The notes under the pieces are model-generated. The model was not told the DNA's origin and did no database searches. It worked only from the letters and a program-made list of their open reading frames with translations. From positions 45,593 through 109,592 of the forward strand of contig JAJRWH010000005.1 in NCBI GenBank assembly GCA_024276935.1: DNA of 64,000 nucleotides, given 5' to 3'. Made by a program: the position numbers and the translations under genes. Origin of the DNA: Deltaproteobacteria bacterium. Its GTDB lineage: Bacteria > Desulfobacterota > Desulfuromonadia > Desulfuromonadales > Geopsychrobacteraceae. Of this stretch, positions 8,367 through 17,589 are shown one piece after another (position 1 is the first letter of the stretch; each line of letters opens with the position of its first letter).

Positions 8367-10781
8367 TTAACGGATTTCAGCTCCTAATTGATGACAGATC
8401 GAACGAACCAATCGACCATGAGCCTTGGTTATCTCCTGCTCTGTCAGGGTTTTCTCCGTCGAACCATACCTGACTCTCAGGGCCAGACTCTTCTTTCCTT
8501 CAGGAATCCCCTTGCCGCGATAAACATCAAAGATTACCGCATCTTGGCCCAGTTTCCCCAGATTTTTACGAGCAATTTGCAGGACCGTTTCAGCCTCAAC
8601 GGCCTCATCAATCAACAGTGCACTGTCACGTTCGACTGCCGGAAACTTCGAGGGAACAAAAAAAGCATCTCTGTGACCGGCGAGAGCAAACACCTGGTCA
8701 AGATTCAATTCAAAAAGATAGACCGGCTGATCAAGGTCGAATTCCTGCTGAATTTCAGGATGAATTTCTCCAATCACCCCAAGAAGAGCCTCGCCACTTT
8801 TTACCCTGGCTGACTTTCCAGGGTGCAGGTAGGGTTCAGGTGATTCTGCACTGAAACTGACCTTTTGTACTCCCAGAATGTCCAGCAGTTTTTCCAGCAC
8901 CCCTTTCAGATCGAAAAAATCGACCCGTGCATCAGAACCTGCCCAACTGAAAGGATCTCTGGCTCCGGTCATTGCAGTGGCAAGGTGCAGTTCCTGACGA
9001 CCTGCGGTTGTATCTGTTGCAGCAAAAAAGACAGGACGCATTTCAAACAGGTGAAGATCTGTTGTCCGATACGCCAGGTTTTTTGCCAGGGTCTCGAGCA
9101 TACTCGGCACCAGGCTGGTCCGCATGACAGCCTGATCTTCCGTTAACGGATTAAGAATCCGAACCGACTGCAAACGTGGATCTTCCGCAGCAAGAGCAAG
9201 TTTTTTTACGGCATCCGGGGCAACAAAAGAATAATTTATAATTTCAGAAAAACCGCAGCCAACCAGGGCATTGCGGAGCTTTTCTTCATATTTCAGTTCA
9301 ACTTTGCTCGCCTGGCTTTCAAGGTTGGCCAGAGGCATGGTCACCGGAATATTGTCGTAACCGTAAAGTCGGGCAATCTCTTCAATCAAATCTACTTCAC
9401 GTTCAAGATCCGGACGAAAACTGGGCACCACAACATCGATCAAGCCGGAGGCATCGGTCTTGTTGGTTGCAGTCGTCAAACCAATCCCTTCGAGAAGTCG
9501 ACGAATTTGCGACAGGTCAACATAAATCCCCAGAAGACGACCCGTCTTTTCGGCACTTAAGGTAATCTCGGCTTTTTCAAGGGGCGCTGGATAATTATCA
9601 ATCACCCCGTTGGCAACCTGTCCACCCGCTAATTGTGCAATCAGCGTAGCCGCACGATCCAGAGCAACAGGAACCATATCGACATCTGCCCCACGCTCAA
9701 AACGGTGGGATGACTCGGTATGCAGCCCGTGCCTCTTACTGGTCCGCCGGATACTGACCGGGTTGAAATAGGCCGCTTCCAGCAATACACAACTGGTATC
9801 GTCCTGAACTTCAGAGTTTTGTCCGCCCATAACCCCGGCCATAGCCACAGGACGTTCGCCATCACAAATCATCAGATCTTCACGACTCAATTTGTGCTCA
9901 CTATCGTCCAGAGCGACGAACGATTCTCCTTCACTGGCGCGTCTGACGATAATCTTACCGGCACTGAGTTCACGAAAATCAAAGGCGTGGAGCGGATGTC
10001 CAAGCTCCATCATCACGTAATTGGTCACGTCGACAACATTGTTGATCGAGCGCATTCCAATACTCTCAAGCCGCTGAACCATCCAGTCAGGAGAAGGTCC
10101 AATCTTGACATTGCGCACCATTCGCGCCGCGTAGCGCGGGCAACCCTGAGGGTCTTCAATCTCAACCTGACAGGCAGTTGAAATATCTTCTCCTGCCGGA
10201 GAAATTTCAATGGTCGGTAAACGCAGGGGCTGACCACAGATTGCCGCAACCTCTCGCGCAACACCGACAAGACTCAAGCAGTCTGGACGGTTGGGTGTCA
10301 GGCCGATCTCAAAGGCAGTATCTTTCAACTGAAGGGCATCAAAAACCGGCATGCCAACCTGAGATGAGGGATCAAGGATCAGAATCCCATCAGCTTCATT
10401 TGAGAGCCCCAGTTCCTTTTCGGAGCAGAGCATCCCCAACGAAACCTGACCTCTGATTTTTGATTTTTTGATTTTGAAATCGCCGGGCAACACCGAGCCA
10501 GGTTGCGCCAGGGCCACCAGGTCACCGCTTTTGTGATTGGTCGCACCACAAACAACCTGCACAACCTCATCACCCTTATTGACGCTGCACACCGTCAGAC
10601 GATCAGCATCGGGGTGGCGCTCAACCGAATCGAGACGGGCAACGATGACGCTATCAAGCCCTTCACCGATTGCGGTCGTGCTTTCCACTTCAAGCCCGGC
10701 CATCGTCAATCGATCAGCAAGCTCCTGCGGGCTGTAGTCAAAATCGACAAATTCCTTGAGCCAATTATAGGTTACAATCAT
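8367..10781 (-). CDS. pheT: Phenylalanyl-tRNA synthetase beta subunit
   Basis: 804 aa; MIVTYNWLKEFVDFDYSPQELADRLTMAGLEVES; B3/B4 and anticodon-binding C-terminus. Confidence 0.97.
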   Translation of the reverse strand: MIVTYNWLKEFVDFDYSPQELADRLTMAGLEVESTTAIGEGLDSVIVARLDSVERHPDADRLTVCSVNKGDEVVQVVCGATNHKSGDLVALAQPGSVLPGDFKIKKSKIRGQVSLGMLCSEKELGLSNEADGILILDPSSQVGMPVFDALQLKDTAFEIGLTPNRPDCLSLVGVAREVAAICGQPLRLPTIEISPAGEDISTACQVEIEDPQGCPRYAARMVRNVKIGPSPDWMVQRLESIGMRSINNVVDVTNYVMMELGHPLHAFDFRELSAGKIIVRRASEGESFVALDDSEHKLSREDLMICDGERPVAMAGVMGGQNSEVQDDTSCVLLEAAYFNPVSIRRTSKRHGLHTESSHRFERGADVDMVPVALDRAATLIAQLAGGQVANGVIDNYPAPLEKAEITLSAEKTGRLLGIYVDLSQIRRLLEGIGLTTATNKTDASGLIDVVVPSFRPDLEREVDLIEEIARLYGYDNIPVTMPLANLESQASKVELKYEEKLRNALVGCGFSEIINYSFVAPDAVKKLALAAEDPRLQSVRILNPLTEDQAVMRTSLVPSMLETLAKNLAYRTTDLHLFEMRPVFFAATDTTAGRQELHLATAMTGARDPFSWAGSDARVDFFDLKGVLEKLLDILGVQKVSFSAESPEPYLHPGKSARVKSGEALLGVIGEIHPEIQQEFDLDQPVYLFELNLDQVFALAGHRDAFFVPSKFPAVERDSALLIDEAVEAETVLQIARKNLGKLGQDAVIFDVYRGKGIPEGKKSLALRVRYGSTEKTLTEQEITKAHGRLVRSICHQLGAEIR

Positions 10782-10802
10782 CGAATCAACCTTATATCTG
10801 GA

Positions 10803-11819
10803 TTAAAACTGCCGCAGGAAGCGCAGATCGTTTTCAAAAAAGAGTCGCAGGTCACTGACGCCATACTTAAGCATCGCGATTCGCTCGAGACCCATACCAA
10901 AAGCAAAACCACTGACCTGCTCGGCATCATAATCGACTGATTTAAACACTTCGGGATCAATCATGCCGCAACCAAGAATTTCCAACCAGCCGGTCCCGCT
11001 ACAAACACGGCACCCCTTGCCATTACAAATGACACAGGCAATATCGACCTCGGCACTGGGTTCGGTAAAGGGGGAAAAGGAGGGACGGAAACGAACGTCC
11101 AGCCCCTGACCGAAATAATTGTTCAAAAAGTGCGTCAGGATCCCCTTCAGGTCACCGAAGGTAACATTTTTGTCGACCAGAAAACCTTCTATCTGATGAA
11201 ACATCGGACTGTGTGTCAGATCCGAATCACGCCGATAGACTGTCCCGGGAGCAATCACCCGCAAAGGAGGTTGCTGCTTGAGCATCGAACGAATCTGTAC
11301 CGGTGAGGTATGAGTCCGTAAAACGACGTCGTCACTGATATAGAACGTGTCCTGCATATCGCGAGCAGGATGATCACGCGGAATGTTCAACGCTTCAAAA
11401 TTATAGAAATCCTGTTCGATCTCCGGACCTTCCTCAACGGCAAAACCCAGACGGCCAAAAATTTCAACAATCTCCCTGGATACCAGAGTGACCGGATGGA
11501 GTGAGCCGCGAAACGACTGGCGTCCAGCCAGGGTGACATCGATGTTTTCTGATGCCAGACGTGCCGCAACCGCGGCCTGCTGCAACTCTGTCAGTTGCTG
11601 AGAAAAGGCTTTTTCGAGAGTATCTTTGACACGATTGACCAATGCACCAATGACTGGACGTTCCTCAGGGGTCAGATCACGCATCCCCTTCATGATGTCA
11701 GTAATAGCGCCCTTCTTGCCCAAAAAGGAAACACGAATCTCCTGGAGGGCTGCAGTCGATTCCGCACCGGCTATTTCAGCCAGAGCATCTTTCTCAAGCT
11801 TTTGCAACAAGTCCTTCAT
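10803..11819 (-). CDS. pheS: Phenylalanyl-tRNA synthetase alpha subunit
   Basis: 338 aa; DTFYISDDVVLRTHTSPVQIRSM; GMGLERIAMLKYGVSDLRLFFENDLRFLRQF. Confidence 0.97.
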   Translation of the reverse strand: MKDLLQKLEKDALAEIAGAESTAALQEIRVSFLGKKGAITDIMKGMRDLTPEERPVIGALVNRVKDTLEKAFSQQLTELQQAAVAARLASENIDVTLAGRQSFRGSLHPVTLVSREIVEIFGRLGFAVEEGPEIEQDFYNFEALNIPRDHPARDMQDTFYISDDVVLRTHTSPVQIRSMLKQQPPLRVIAPGTVYRRDSDLTHSPMFHQIEGFLVDKNVTFGDLKGILTHFLNNYFGQGLDVRFRPSFSPFTEPSAEVDIACVICNGKGCRVCSGTGWLEILGCGMIDPEVFKSVDYDAEQVSGFAFGMGLERIAMLKYGVSDLRLFFENDLRFLRQF

Positions 11820-11932
11820 AATTCAATCCACAGACAAAGTTTCTGATAAGGAAGACGTGCAGAGATTGTTTTCGCAGACAACCATCGAGGGTCAACTCTC
11901 GACTTCATCGGACCCTGAGTCTTCGCAGAAAG

Positions 11933-11968
11933 AAAAAAGGGAGGCAGAGCCGAAGCCCTGCCTCCCTG
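11933..11968 (-). terminator. Intrinsic terminator between rplT and pheS
   Basis: Minus strand AGGGAGGCAG-GGCTTCGGCT-CTGCCTCCCTTTTTTC: GC-rich stem, UUCG-type apex, T-run. Confidence 0.85.
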
Positions 11969-11985
11969 ATTCGGCAACGGTTGAA

Positions 11986-12342
11986 CTACTGCAATTTCGC
12001 CTTCGCTGTTTCAACAACAGTGGTAAAGGCGGCAGGGTCGGTCACTGCCAGTTCAGCCATGATCTTACGATCAAGACCGACTTCGGCCAGTTTCAGGCCA
12101 TGAATCAGACGACTGTAGGAAAGGCCATTTTCGCGTGCTGCCGCATTAATACGGGCAATCCACAGAGCGCGGAAATCCCGTTTCTTGACACGACGGTCAC
12201 GGAAAGCATAGTTCAATCCCCGGTCTACGGCCTCGGTGGCTGACCGGAAAAGTTTACTGCGCGCGCCCCGGTAGCCTTTGGCAAGTTTCAGAACGCGATT
12301 ACGACGACGGCGGGCTTTAAAACCCCTTTTAACTCTTGGCAT
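11986..12342 (-). CDS. rplT: 50S ribosomal protein L20
   Basis: [33 protein letters not shown]. Confidence 0.98.
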   Translation of the reverse strand: MPRVKRGFKARRRRNRVLKLAKGYRGARSKLFRSATEAVDRGLNYAFRDRRVKKRDFRALWIARINAAARENGLSYSRLIHGLKLAEVGLDRKIMAELAVTDPAAFTTVVETAKAKLQ

Positions 12343-12450
12343 CTCTCTTCTCCTTCATAGGTTTGGTGTTTTGTTTGCGGCTTCTGCCGCAGCCGGATCT
12401 GCAGGGGGAGATGATCCCCACAGTTCTCGGCACCTGCAATGACTTACCCG

Positions 12451-12648
12451 TTACAGGTAAGGAATCAACCGTGAAATGTTGCGCTCGTCAGCTTTGTGAA
12501 TCAGGGTTCCCTGACGCAACTCGCGCTTACGCTTGGTCGATTTCTTGGTCAAAATGTGGCTGGTAAACGCTTTATTGCGGCGGATACGGCCAGTTCCGGT
12601 CTTGCGAAAGCGCTTGGCTGCGCCCCGGTTTGTCTTGATTTTGGGCAT
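12451..12648 (-). CDS. rpmI: 50S ribosomal protein L35
   Basis: [46 protein letters not shown]. Confidence 0.98.
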   Translation of the reverse strand: MPKIKTNRGAAKRFRKTGTGRIRRNKAFTSHILTKKSTKRKRELRQGTLIHKADERNISRLIPYL

Positions 12649-12693
12649 TTTCTTACTCCTGTACAGTCGTCTTGCCGCCTTGATCAGACAGCT

Positions 12694-13209
12694 TTATTTT
12701 TTAATTGGACCAACAACCATTGTCATGAAGCGGCCCATCTTACTCGGTTTGGATTCGACCTGACCCAGATCTTTCAATTCTTCAACGGCACGATCAAGCT
12801 GCTTGAGCCCCTGGTCAGGGTGAGCATTTTCACGACCCCGGAACATGATGGTCAATTTGACCTTGTTCCCCTCTTCGAGAAAGCGACGTGCATGTCTGAT
12901 TTTAAACTGAAAATCATGCTCGTCGGTTTTGGGACGCATCTTGACCTCTTTGAGTTCAACACGCACCTGCTTTTTACGCGCTTCAGAAGCACGTTTGGCC
13001 TGCTGATACTTGTATTTGCCATAATCCATAATACGGCAAACCGGAGGATCAGCCTGAGGTGATACCTCTACCAGATCGAGTCCACGTTCAGTTGCAATAC
13101 TCAGGGCTTGCGGGGTCCCTAAAATGCCGAGTTGATTACCCTCGTCATCGATAACCCGAACCTGTGCTGCCCGGATTGCACCGTTGATGTTTGTCTCCTG
13201 CTTAGCTAT
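12694..13209 (-). CDS. infC: Translation initiation factor IF-3, apparent AUA start codon
   Basis: In-frame extension of ORF 12694..13029: ATA-GCT-AAG-CAG-GAG-ACA-AAC-ATC-AAC-GGT = (M)AKQETNINGAIRAAQVRVIDDEGNQLG...VEVSPQADPPVCRIMDYGKYKYQQ. AAGGAGG lies 7 nt upstream; no ATG/GTG/TTG in frame before codon 61; in-frame TGA just upstream. Confidence 0.9.
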   Translation of the reverse strand: MAKQETNINGAIRAAQVRVIDDEGNQLGILGTPQALSIATERGLDLVEVSPQADPPVCRIMDYGKYKYQQAKRASEARKKQVRVELKEVKMRPKTDEHDFQFKIRHARRFLEEGNKVKLTIMFRGRENAHPDQGLKQLDRAVEELKDLGQVESKPSKMGRFMTMVVGPIKK

Positions 13210-13331
13210 GGGTCTGCCTCCTTCTCTCCGTCACCTGCGCAACAGCATGGGTTTCAATCTGTCCATGCCTACCTGATTTCAGATCCAACACAAGAAGAGA
13301 CCCTGAAACGCAGGGCCTCCACTTAGGGAAC

Positions 13332-15248
13332 TCAGTGAAAACGTTCAACCTCATCCGCAATATAGCGGATAAACTCATCGACTGTCATCGGCTCAAGGGA
13401 TTTACCGTCACGGAAGCGTGGAGTAACCTTCCCTTCCTCCATCTCGCGATCACCGACCACCAGCATGTAAGGAATCTTGCTCATCTGCGCTTCACGAATC
13501 TTGAAACCAAGCTTTTCATTTCGCAAATCAGACTGTACCCGAATACCTGCTTCACGCAAACGGGATTCAACCTGTTTGACATAATCTGCCTGATTGTCTG
13601 TCACGTTGACAACAACGGCCTGAACCGGCGACAACCAAAGCGGGAAATTACCTGCATAATGCTCAATCAACACCCCGATGAAGCGCTCTATTGAACCGAC
13701 AATCACCCGATGCAACATCACCGGACGATGTTTTTCCCCATCCTTACCGACATATGTCAGGTCGAAGCGCTCAGGCAGGGTAAAATCGCACTGGATTGTA
13801 GCACACTGCCATTCCCTGTCAAGCGCGTCCTTCAGCTTGACATCAATCTTGGGACCGTAAAAAGCGCCATCCCCTTCATTGATTTCATAGGGTTGGCCAA
13901 CATCATCCAACGCACTTCTGAGAGCCCTGGTTGCCCGCTCCCAATCAGCATCGCTGCCAATCGATTTTTCCGGACGGGTCGACAGCTCCATACAGTACTC
14001 AAAACCGAAAATACCGGCAACATCCTGAACGAACTGCATCACCCCTTTGACTTCAGCATCGATCTGGTCAGGTCGACAGATAATATGTGCATCATCCTGT
14101 GTGAACCCGCGAACACGAAGCAAACCGTGCAGCACACCTGACTTTTCGTGACGATGGACCATGCCGAGTTCAAAGTAGCGTTGTGGCAAATCACGATAGG
14201 AACGCAACTTTGTCTTGTAGATCAGCATGTGGGCCAGGCAGTTCATCGGCTTGATGCCATATCCCTGCTCATCGATCTCGGTAAAGTACATATTCTCGCG
14301 ATAGTTCTCGTAGTGACCTGAAGTTTTCCATAATTCGGTCTTGAGAATCTGCGGACCCACGACAATATCGTAACCACGCTTGAGGTGCTCTTTACGCTCG
14401 AAGTCTTCGATGATTGTCCGCAAGAGAGCGCCCTTGGGGTGCCAGATCACCAGACCGGCACCTGCTTCTTCACTAAATGAAAAAAGATCAAGTTCGCGCC
14501 CAAGCTTACGATGGTCTCGTTTTTTCGCTTCTTCAAGACGTGCAAGATGAGCACGCAACTGTTTTTTATCGGCAAAGGCGGTCGCATACAGACGTTGCAG
14601 CATGGCGTTTTTCTCATCGCCACGCCAGTAGGCACCGGCAACACTGGTCAGCTTGAATGCCTTGAGAATACCGGTTCGAGGAATATGAGGTCCGCGACAA
14701 AGATCGACAAAATCACCCTGCCGGTAAAGACTGACCCGGGTTTCGCCAAGATCTTCGATCAGCTCAACCTTGTAGTCTTCTCCCATTGAGCGAAATAGCT
14801 CAATCGCTTCGGCACTCGTCATTTCTTCGCGAGTTATTGGCAGGTCTGCCTTGGCCAGTTCGGCCATCTTCTTTTCTATTTCTTCAAAATCTTCCGGAAC
14901 AAACGTTTTCTTGTCACTGAAGAAATCGTAATAAAACCCGTTGTCAATCGCCGGTCCAATGGTCACCTGGACATCGTTACCGTAAAGTTCCTTGACCGCC
15001 TGGGCCATCAGGTGAGCACAGGAGTGGCGAAGAATTTCCAACGCCTCAGGGGCATTCTGGGTAATCAGAGCCAACTTTCCCGAACGCTCAAGTGGCGTAC
15101 TCATATCAATCAACTGGTCATCAAAACGAGCGGCTATTGCCTGACGTGCCAATCCTGCCCCGATCCCGAGTGCTACGTCATACGGAGTTGAACCAGCTTC
15201 GACTTCCCTGATTGATTCGTCAGGTAATTCAATCTTCACTGTCGCCAT
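13332..15248 (-). CDS. thrS: Threonyl-tRNA synthetase
   Basis: [26 protein letters not shown] (TGS), [28 protein letters not shown]. Start trimmed to MATVKI. Confidence 0.97.
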   Translation of the reverse strand: MATVKIELPDESIREVEAGSTPYDVALGIGAGLARQAIAARFDDQLIDMSTPLERSGKLALITQNAPEALEILRHSCAHLMAQAVKELYGNDVQVTIGPAIDNGFYYDFFSDKKTFVPEDFEEIEKKMAELAKADLPITREEMTSAEAIELFRSMGEDYKVELIEDLGETRVSLYRQGDFVDLCRGPHIPRTGILKAFKLTSVAGAYWRGDEKNAMLQRLYATAFADKKQLRAHLARLEEAKKRDHRKLGRELDLFSFSEEAGAGLVIWHPKGALLRTIIEDFERKEHLKRGYDIVVGPQILKTELWKTSGHYENYRENMYFTEIDEQGYGIKPMNCLAHMLIYKTKLRSYRDLPQRYFELGMVHRHEKSGVLHGLLRVRGFTQDDAHIICRPDQIDAEVKGVMQFVQDVAGIFGFEYCMELSTRPEKSIGSDADWERATRALRSALDDVGQPYEINEGDGAFYGPKIDVKLKDALDREWQCATIQCDFTLPERFDLTYVGKDGEKHRPVMLHRVIVGSIERFIGVLIEHYAGNFPLWLSPVQAVVVNVTDNQADYVKQVESRLREAGIRVQSDLRNEKLGFKIREAQMSKIPYMLVVGDREMEEGKVTPRFRDGKSLEPMTVDEFIRYIADEVERFH

Positions 15249-15263
15249 AACAAACTCCCGAAA

Positions 15264-15291
15264 CAAAAAGAGGCATCTCAAGCGATGCCTC
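15264..15291 (-). terminator. Intrinsic terminator between tRNA-Val and thrS
   Basis: Minus strand GAGGCATC-GCTTGA-GATGCCTCTTTTTG. Confidence 0.7.
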
Positions 15292-15326
15292 GGGGTTCAT
15301 ATCCATCCTGTTGTTTCCGCCGGTCG

Positions 15327-15400
<74 letters not shown>

Positions 15401-15643
15401 TGCAACCAACGGGCGCTTTTGTACCAAACCGCTTCCGTAGCTGTCAAGGCATTTTCACGGTCTCCGGTATTTTTCCCTGAATCATTTTGCCACCCCCTTG
15501 TCACAAAATCTTTCCATGACAAAAAAACTGCAGCCAGATCGGAGTCGAACCGCTTATCTGCTTGCTCTCTGCCGACCAAACAGCTAGATTTAAAACCCTG
15601 TTGTAAAACCACTTATTCATCGATATCGGGACGGAGGATTCCA

Positions 15644-17500
15644 GTGCAGACGATCGATCTATTCATCGGCAACAGCTGCCAGCGCCATGCAGAAAAAAAT
15701 GCGTTGCAACAGAAACAGGGCAAGCAATGGGTCGACACCAGTTATCAGGCTCTTTGGCAACAGGTTGAAATTATCGCAGCCAGCCTGAGAGAACTTGGTG
15801 TTTCCCCGGGAGAACATGTAGCCCTGCTGGCTCCTTCGTCACCAAACTGGGTTGCCTGCTATCTCGGAATTTTGCGTAACGGCTGCGTGGCTATTCCGGT
15901 CGATAAAGAGCTCAAGGCGTCTGAACTCAGACACATCCTCGCCGACTCTGATGCCCACCTGGTTTTTACCGGTCGTCAGCAACTCGATACATTGCTTGAA
16001 ATATTTGACGATATTCCGCAACTCAAACAAATCGTCCTGCTCGACATTGATCCCAGGCAGTTGGCAGGCCAGGACCGGGTCGACACCCTGCTTGACGAAA
16101 TCTCTACTGCACTCAAGACCCTGACCGACGAAGCCTCTCTGCCCGACGATCAGCGGGCACGCATTGAGGAGCTTAGTGCCAAGCTGCGCCAGGAACTTCG
16201 CCCTGATGAACAGAAACAGAAGAAAAAGGCCGACGTTCTGGGCATCAAGGAAAACCGTTACCGGCAATTGCGTGATGACAAGCGGCTTATTTACCTGGAA
16301 GAACTCGACAATCGCTCTCCCCTGCCCCCGGCTACGCATCGTGCTGAAGATTGTGCTGTCATCCTTTACACCTCAGGGACAACAGGACGCTCCAAGGGCG
16401 CAATGCTGAGTCACAACAACATTGTCAGCAATATTCTTGCTGCCAGCAAACAGTTCAAACTCGACAGCAGCATTCACACCCTGTCTTTTTTGCCGATCAA
16501 CCATGTCTTTGAACAGGTCTGTGGCGTTTTACTGCCCCTCTCCCTTGGCGGGAAAGTCAGCTTTGCCGAATCGATCAAAAAACTTGGAGACAACCTCTAC
16601 GAGATCAAACCGACTTTCCTGCTCGGTGTTCCTGCGGTTTATCGCCTGCTTTTTGACCGGGTGATGAAAAACATCAACAGCAAAAGTCTCTCCCGGATTC
16701 TTTTCAATCTGCCAATCGGCCGCAGGATCGTCACCGGCAAGGTTCAAAAGGCCTTTGGCAAGGAAACTGTTTTTGTCAGCGGTGGAGCCGCACTCGACCC
16801 GGCCATAGCCGCCGGATTCAAGGAACTTGGGCTGGTCCTGCTGCAGGGTTACGGCATCACGGAAACCTCACCGGTTATCGCTGCCGAAACTCCTGATTGC
16901 CGCAAGGCAGGAACGGTCGGTCTGCCCATGGAAAAGGTTGAAATCAAAATAGACAACCCCAATGCCGAGGGAGCAGGAGAAATTCTCGTTCGTGGACCCA
17001 ATGTCATGCTGGGTTATTACAAAAATGAGCAGGCAACCCGCGATGTCCTGCGAGATGGGTGGTATCACACCGGAGATCTGGGAACGATTGACAACGAAGG
17101 TGTTGTCTCGATTTGTGGCCGGGTCAAAAACCTGATCGTGACCCCAAATGGCAAAAATGTTTATCCCGAAGAGGTGGAAAACCAGCTGTCCAACAGCCCC
17201 TTAATTGCCGAAATTATGGTTTACGGCCATAAGGTCAACGCAACATCCGAAGAAGTTTATGCCAGCATATTCCCCTGCGAAGAAGCTCTCTTCACCTATC
17301 AGCAGCAACAAAACAAAGGCCCCCTGACCCCGCAGGAAGTCGAAGCTCTCATTCGCCAGGAAGTCCTCAAATACGGCAAAGATCTTGCGGATTACAAACG
17401 GGTTAAAAAATTCAGTCTGCGTGAAGATGAATTCCCGAAAACAACAACGCGCAAGATAAAACGTTTTGTCATTGAACCGAGTATTTCGACTGAAGAATAA
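15644..17500 (+). CDS. Long-chain acyl-CoA synthetase (AMP-binding enzyme)
   Basis: CAVILYTSGTTGRSKGAMLSHNNI; LLQGYGITETSPVI; DGWYHTGDLGTIDNEG. Probable GTG start at 15644 behind GGAGG; ORF track extends to 15419. Confidence 0.9.
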   Translation: MQTIDLFIGNSCQRHAEKNALQQKQGKQWVDTSYQALWQQVEIIAASLRELGVSPGEHVALLAPSSPNWVACYLGILRNGCVAIPVDKELKASELRHILADSDAHLVFTGRQQLDTLLEIFDDIPQLKQIVLLDIDPRQLAGQDRVDTLLDEISTALKTLTDEASLPDDQRARIEELSAKLRQELRPDEQKQKKKADVLGIKENRYRQLRDDKRLIYLEELDNRSPLPPATHRAEDCAVILYTSGTTGRSKGAMLSHNNIVSNILAASKQFKLDSSIHTLSFLPINHVFEQVCGVLLPLSLGGKVSFAESIKKLGDNLYEIKPTFLLGVPAVYRLLFDRVMKNINSKSLSRILFNLPIGRRIVTGKVQKAFGKETVFVSGGAALDPAIAAGFKELGLVLLQGYGITETSPVIAAETPDCRKAGTVGLPMEKVEIKIDNPNAEGAGEILVRGPNVMLGYYKNEQATRDVLRDGWYHTGDLGTIDNEGVVSICGRVKNLIVTPNGKNVYPEEVENQLSNSPLIAEIMVYGHKVNATSEEVYASIFPCEEALFTYQQQQNKGPLTPQEVEALIRQEVLKYGKDLADYKRVKKFSLREDEFPKTTTRKIKRFVIEPSISTEE

Positions 17501-17526
17501 TAGGACGTAGGCGTTGGGCGTTGGGA

Positions 17527-17568
17527 ATAAAAAAGGAGTTGCTTCAGGTGAAGCAACTCCTTTTTTAT
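17527..17568. terminator. Bidirectional intrinsic terminator, perfect 19-bp arms
   Basis: ATAAAAAAGGAGTTGCTTC-AGGT-GAAGCAACTCCTTTTTTAT, between convergent acyl-CoA synthetase (+) and hom (-). Confidence 0.92.
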
Positions 17569-17589
17569 ATTCAGTGCCTCAAAGGCACG

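Noticed and set aside
10441-10490. Simple repeat TTTTTGATTTTTTGATTTTG
   Set aside because: Lies within pheT and encodes DFKIKKSKIRG in frame; Lys/Ile codon composition explains it.
12694-13029. Short ORF MDYGKYKYQQ... as a complete protein
   Set aside because: It is the C-terminal part of IF-3; the in-frame N-terminal domain continues to an AUA start at 13209.
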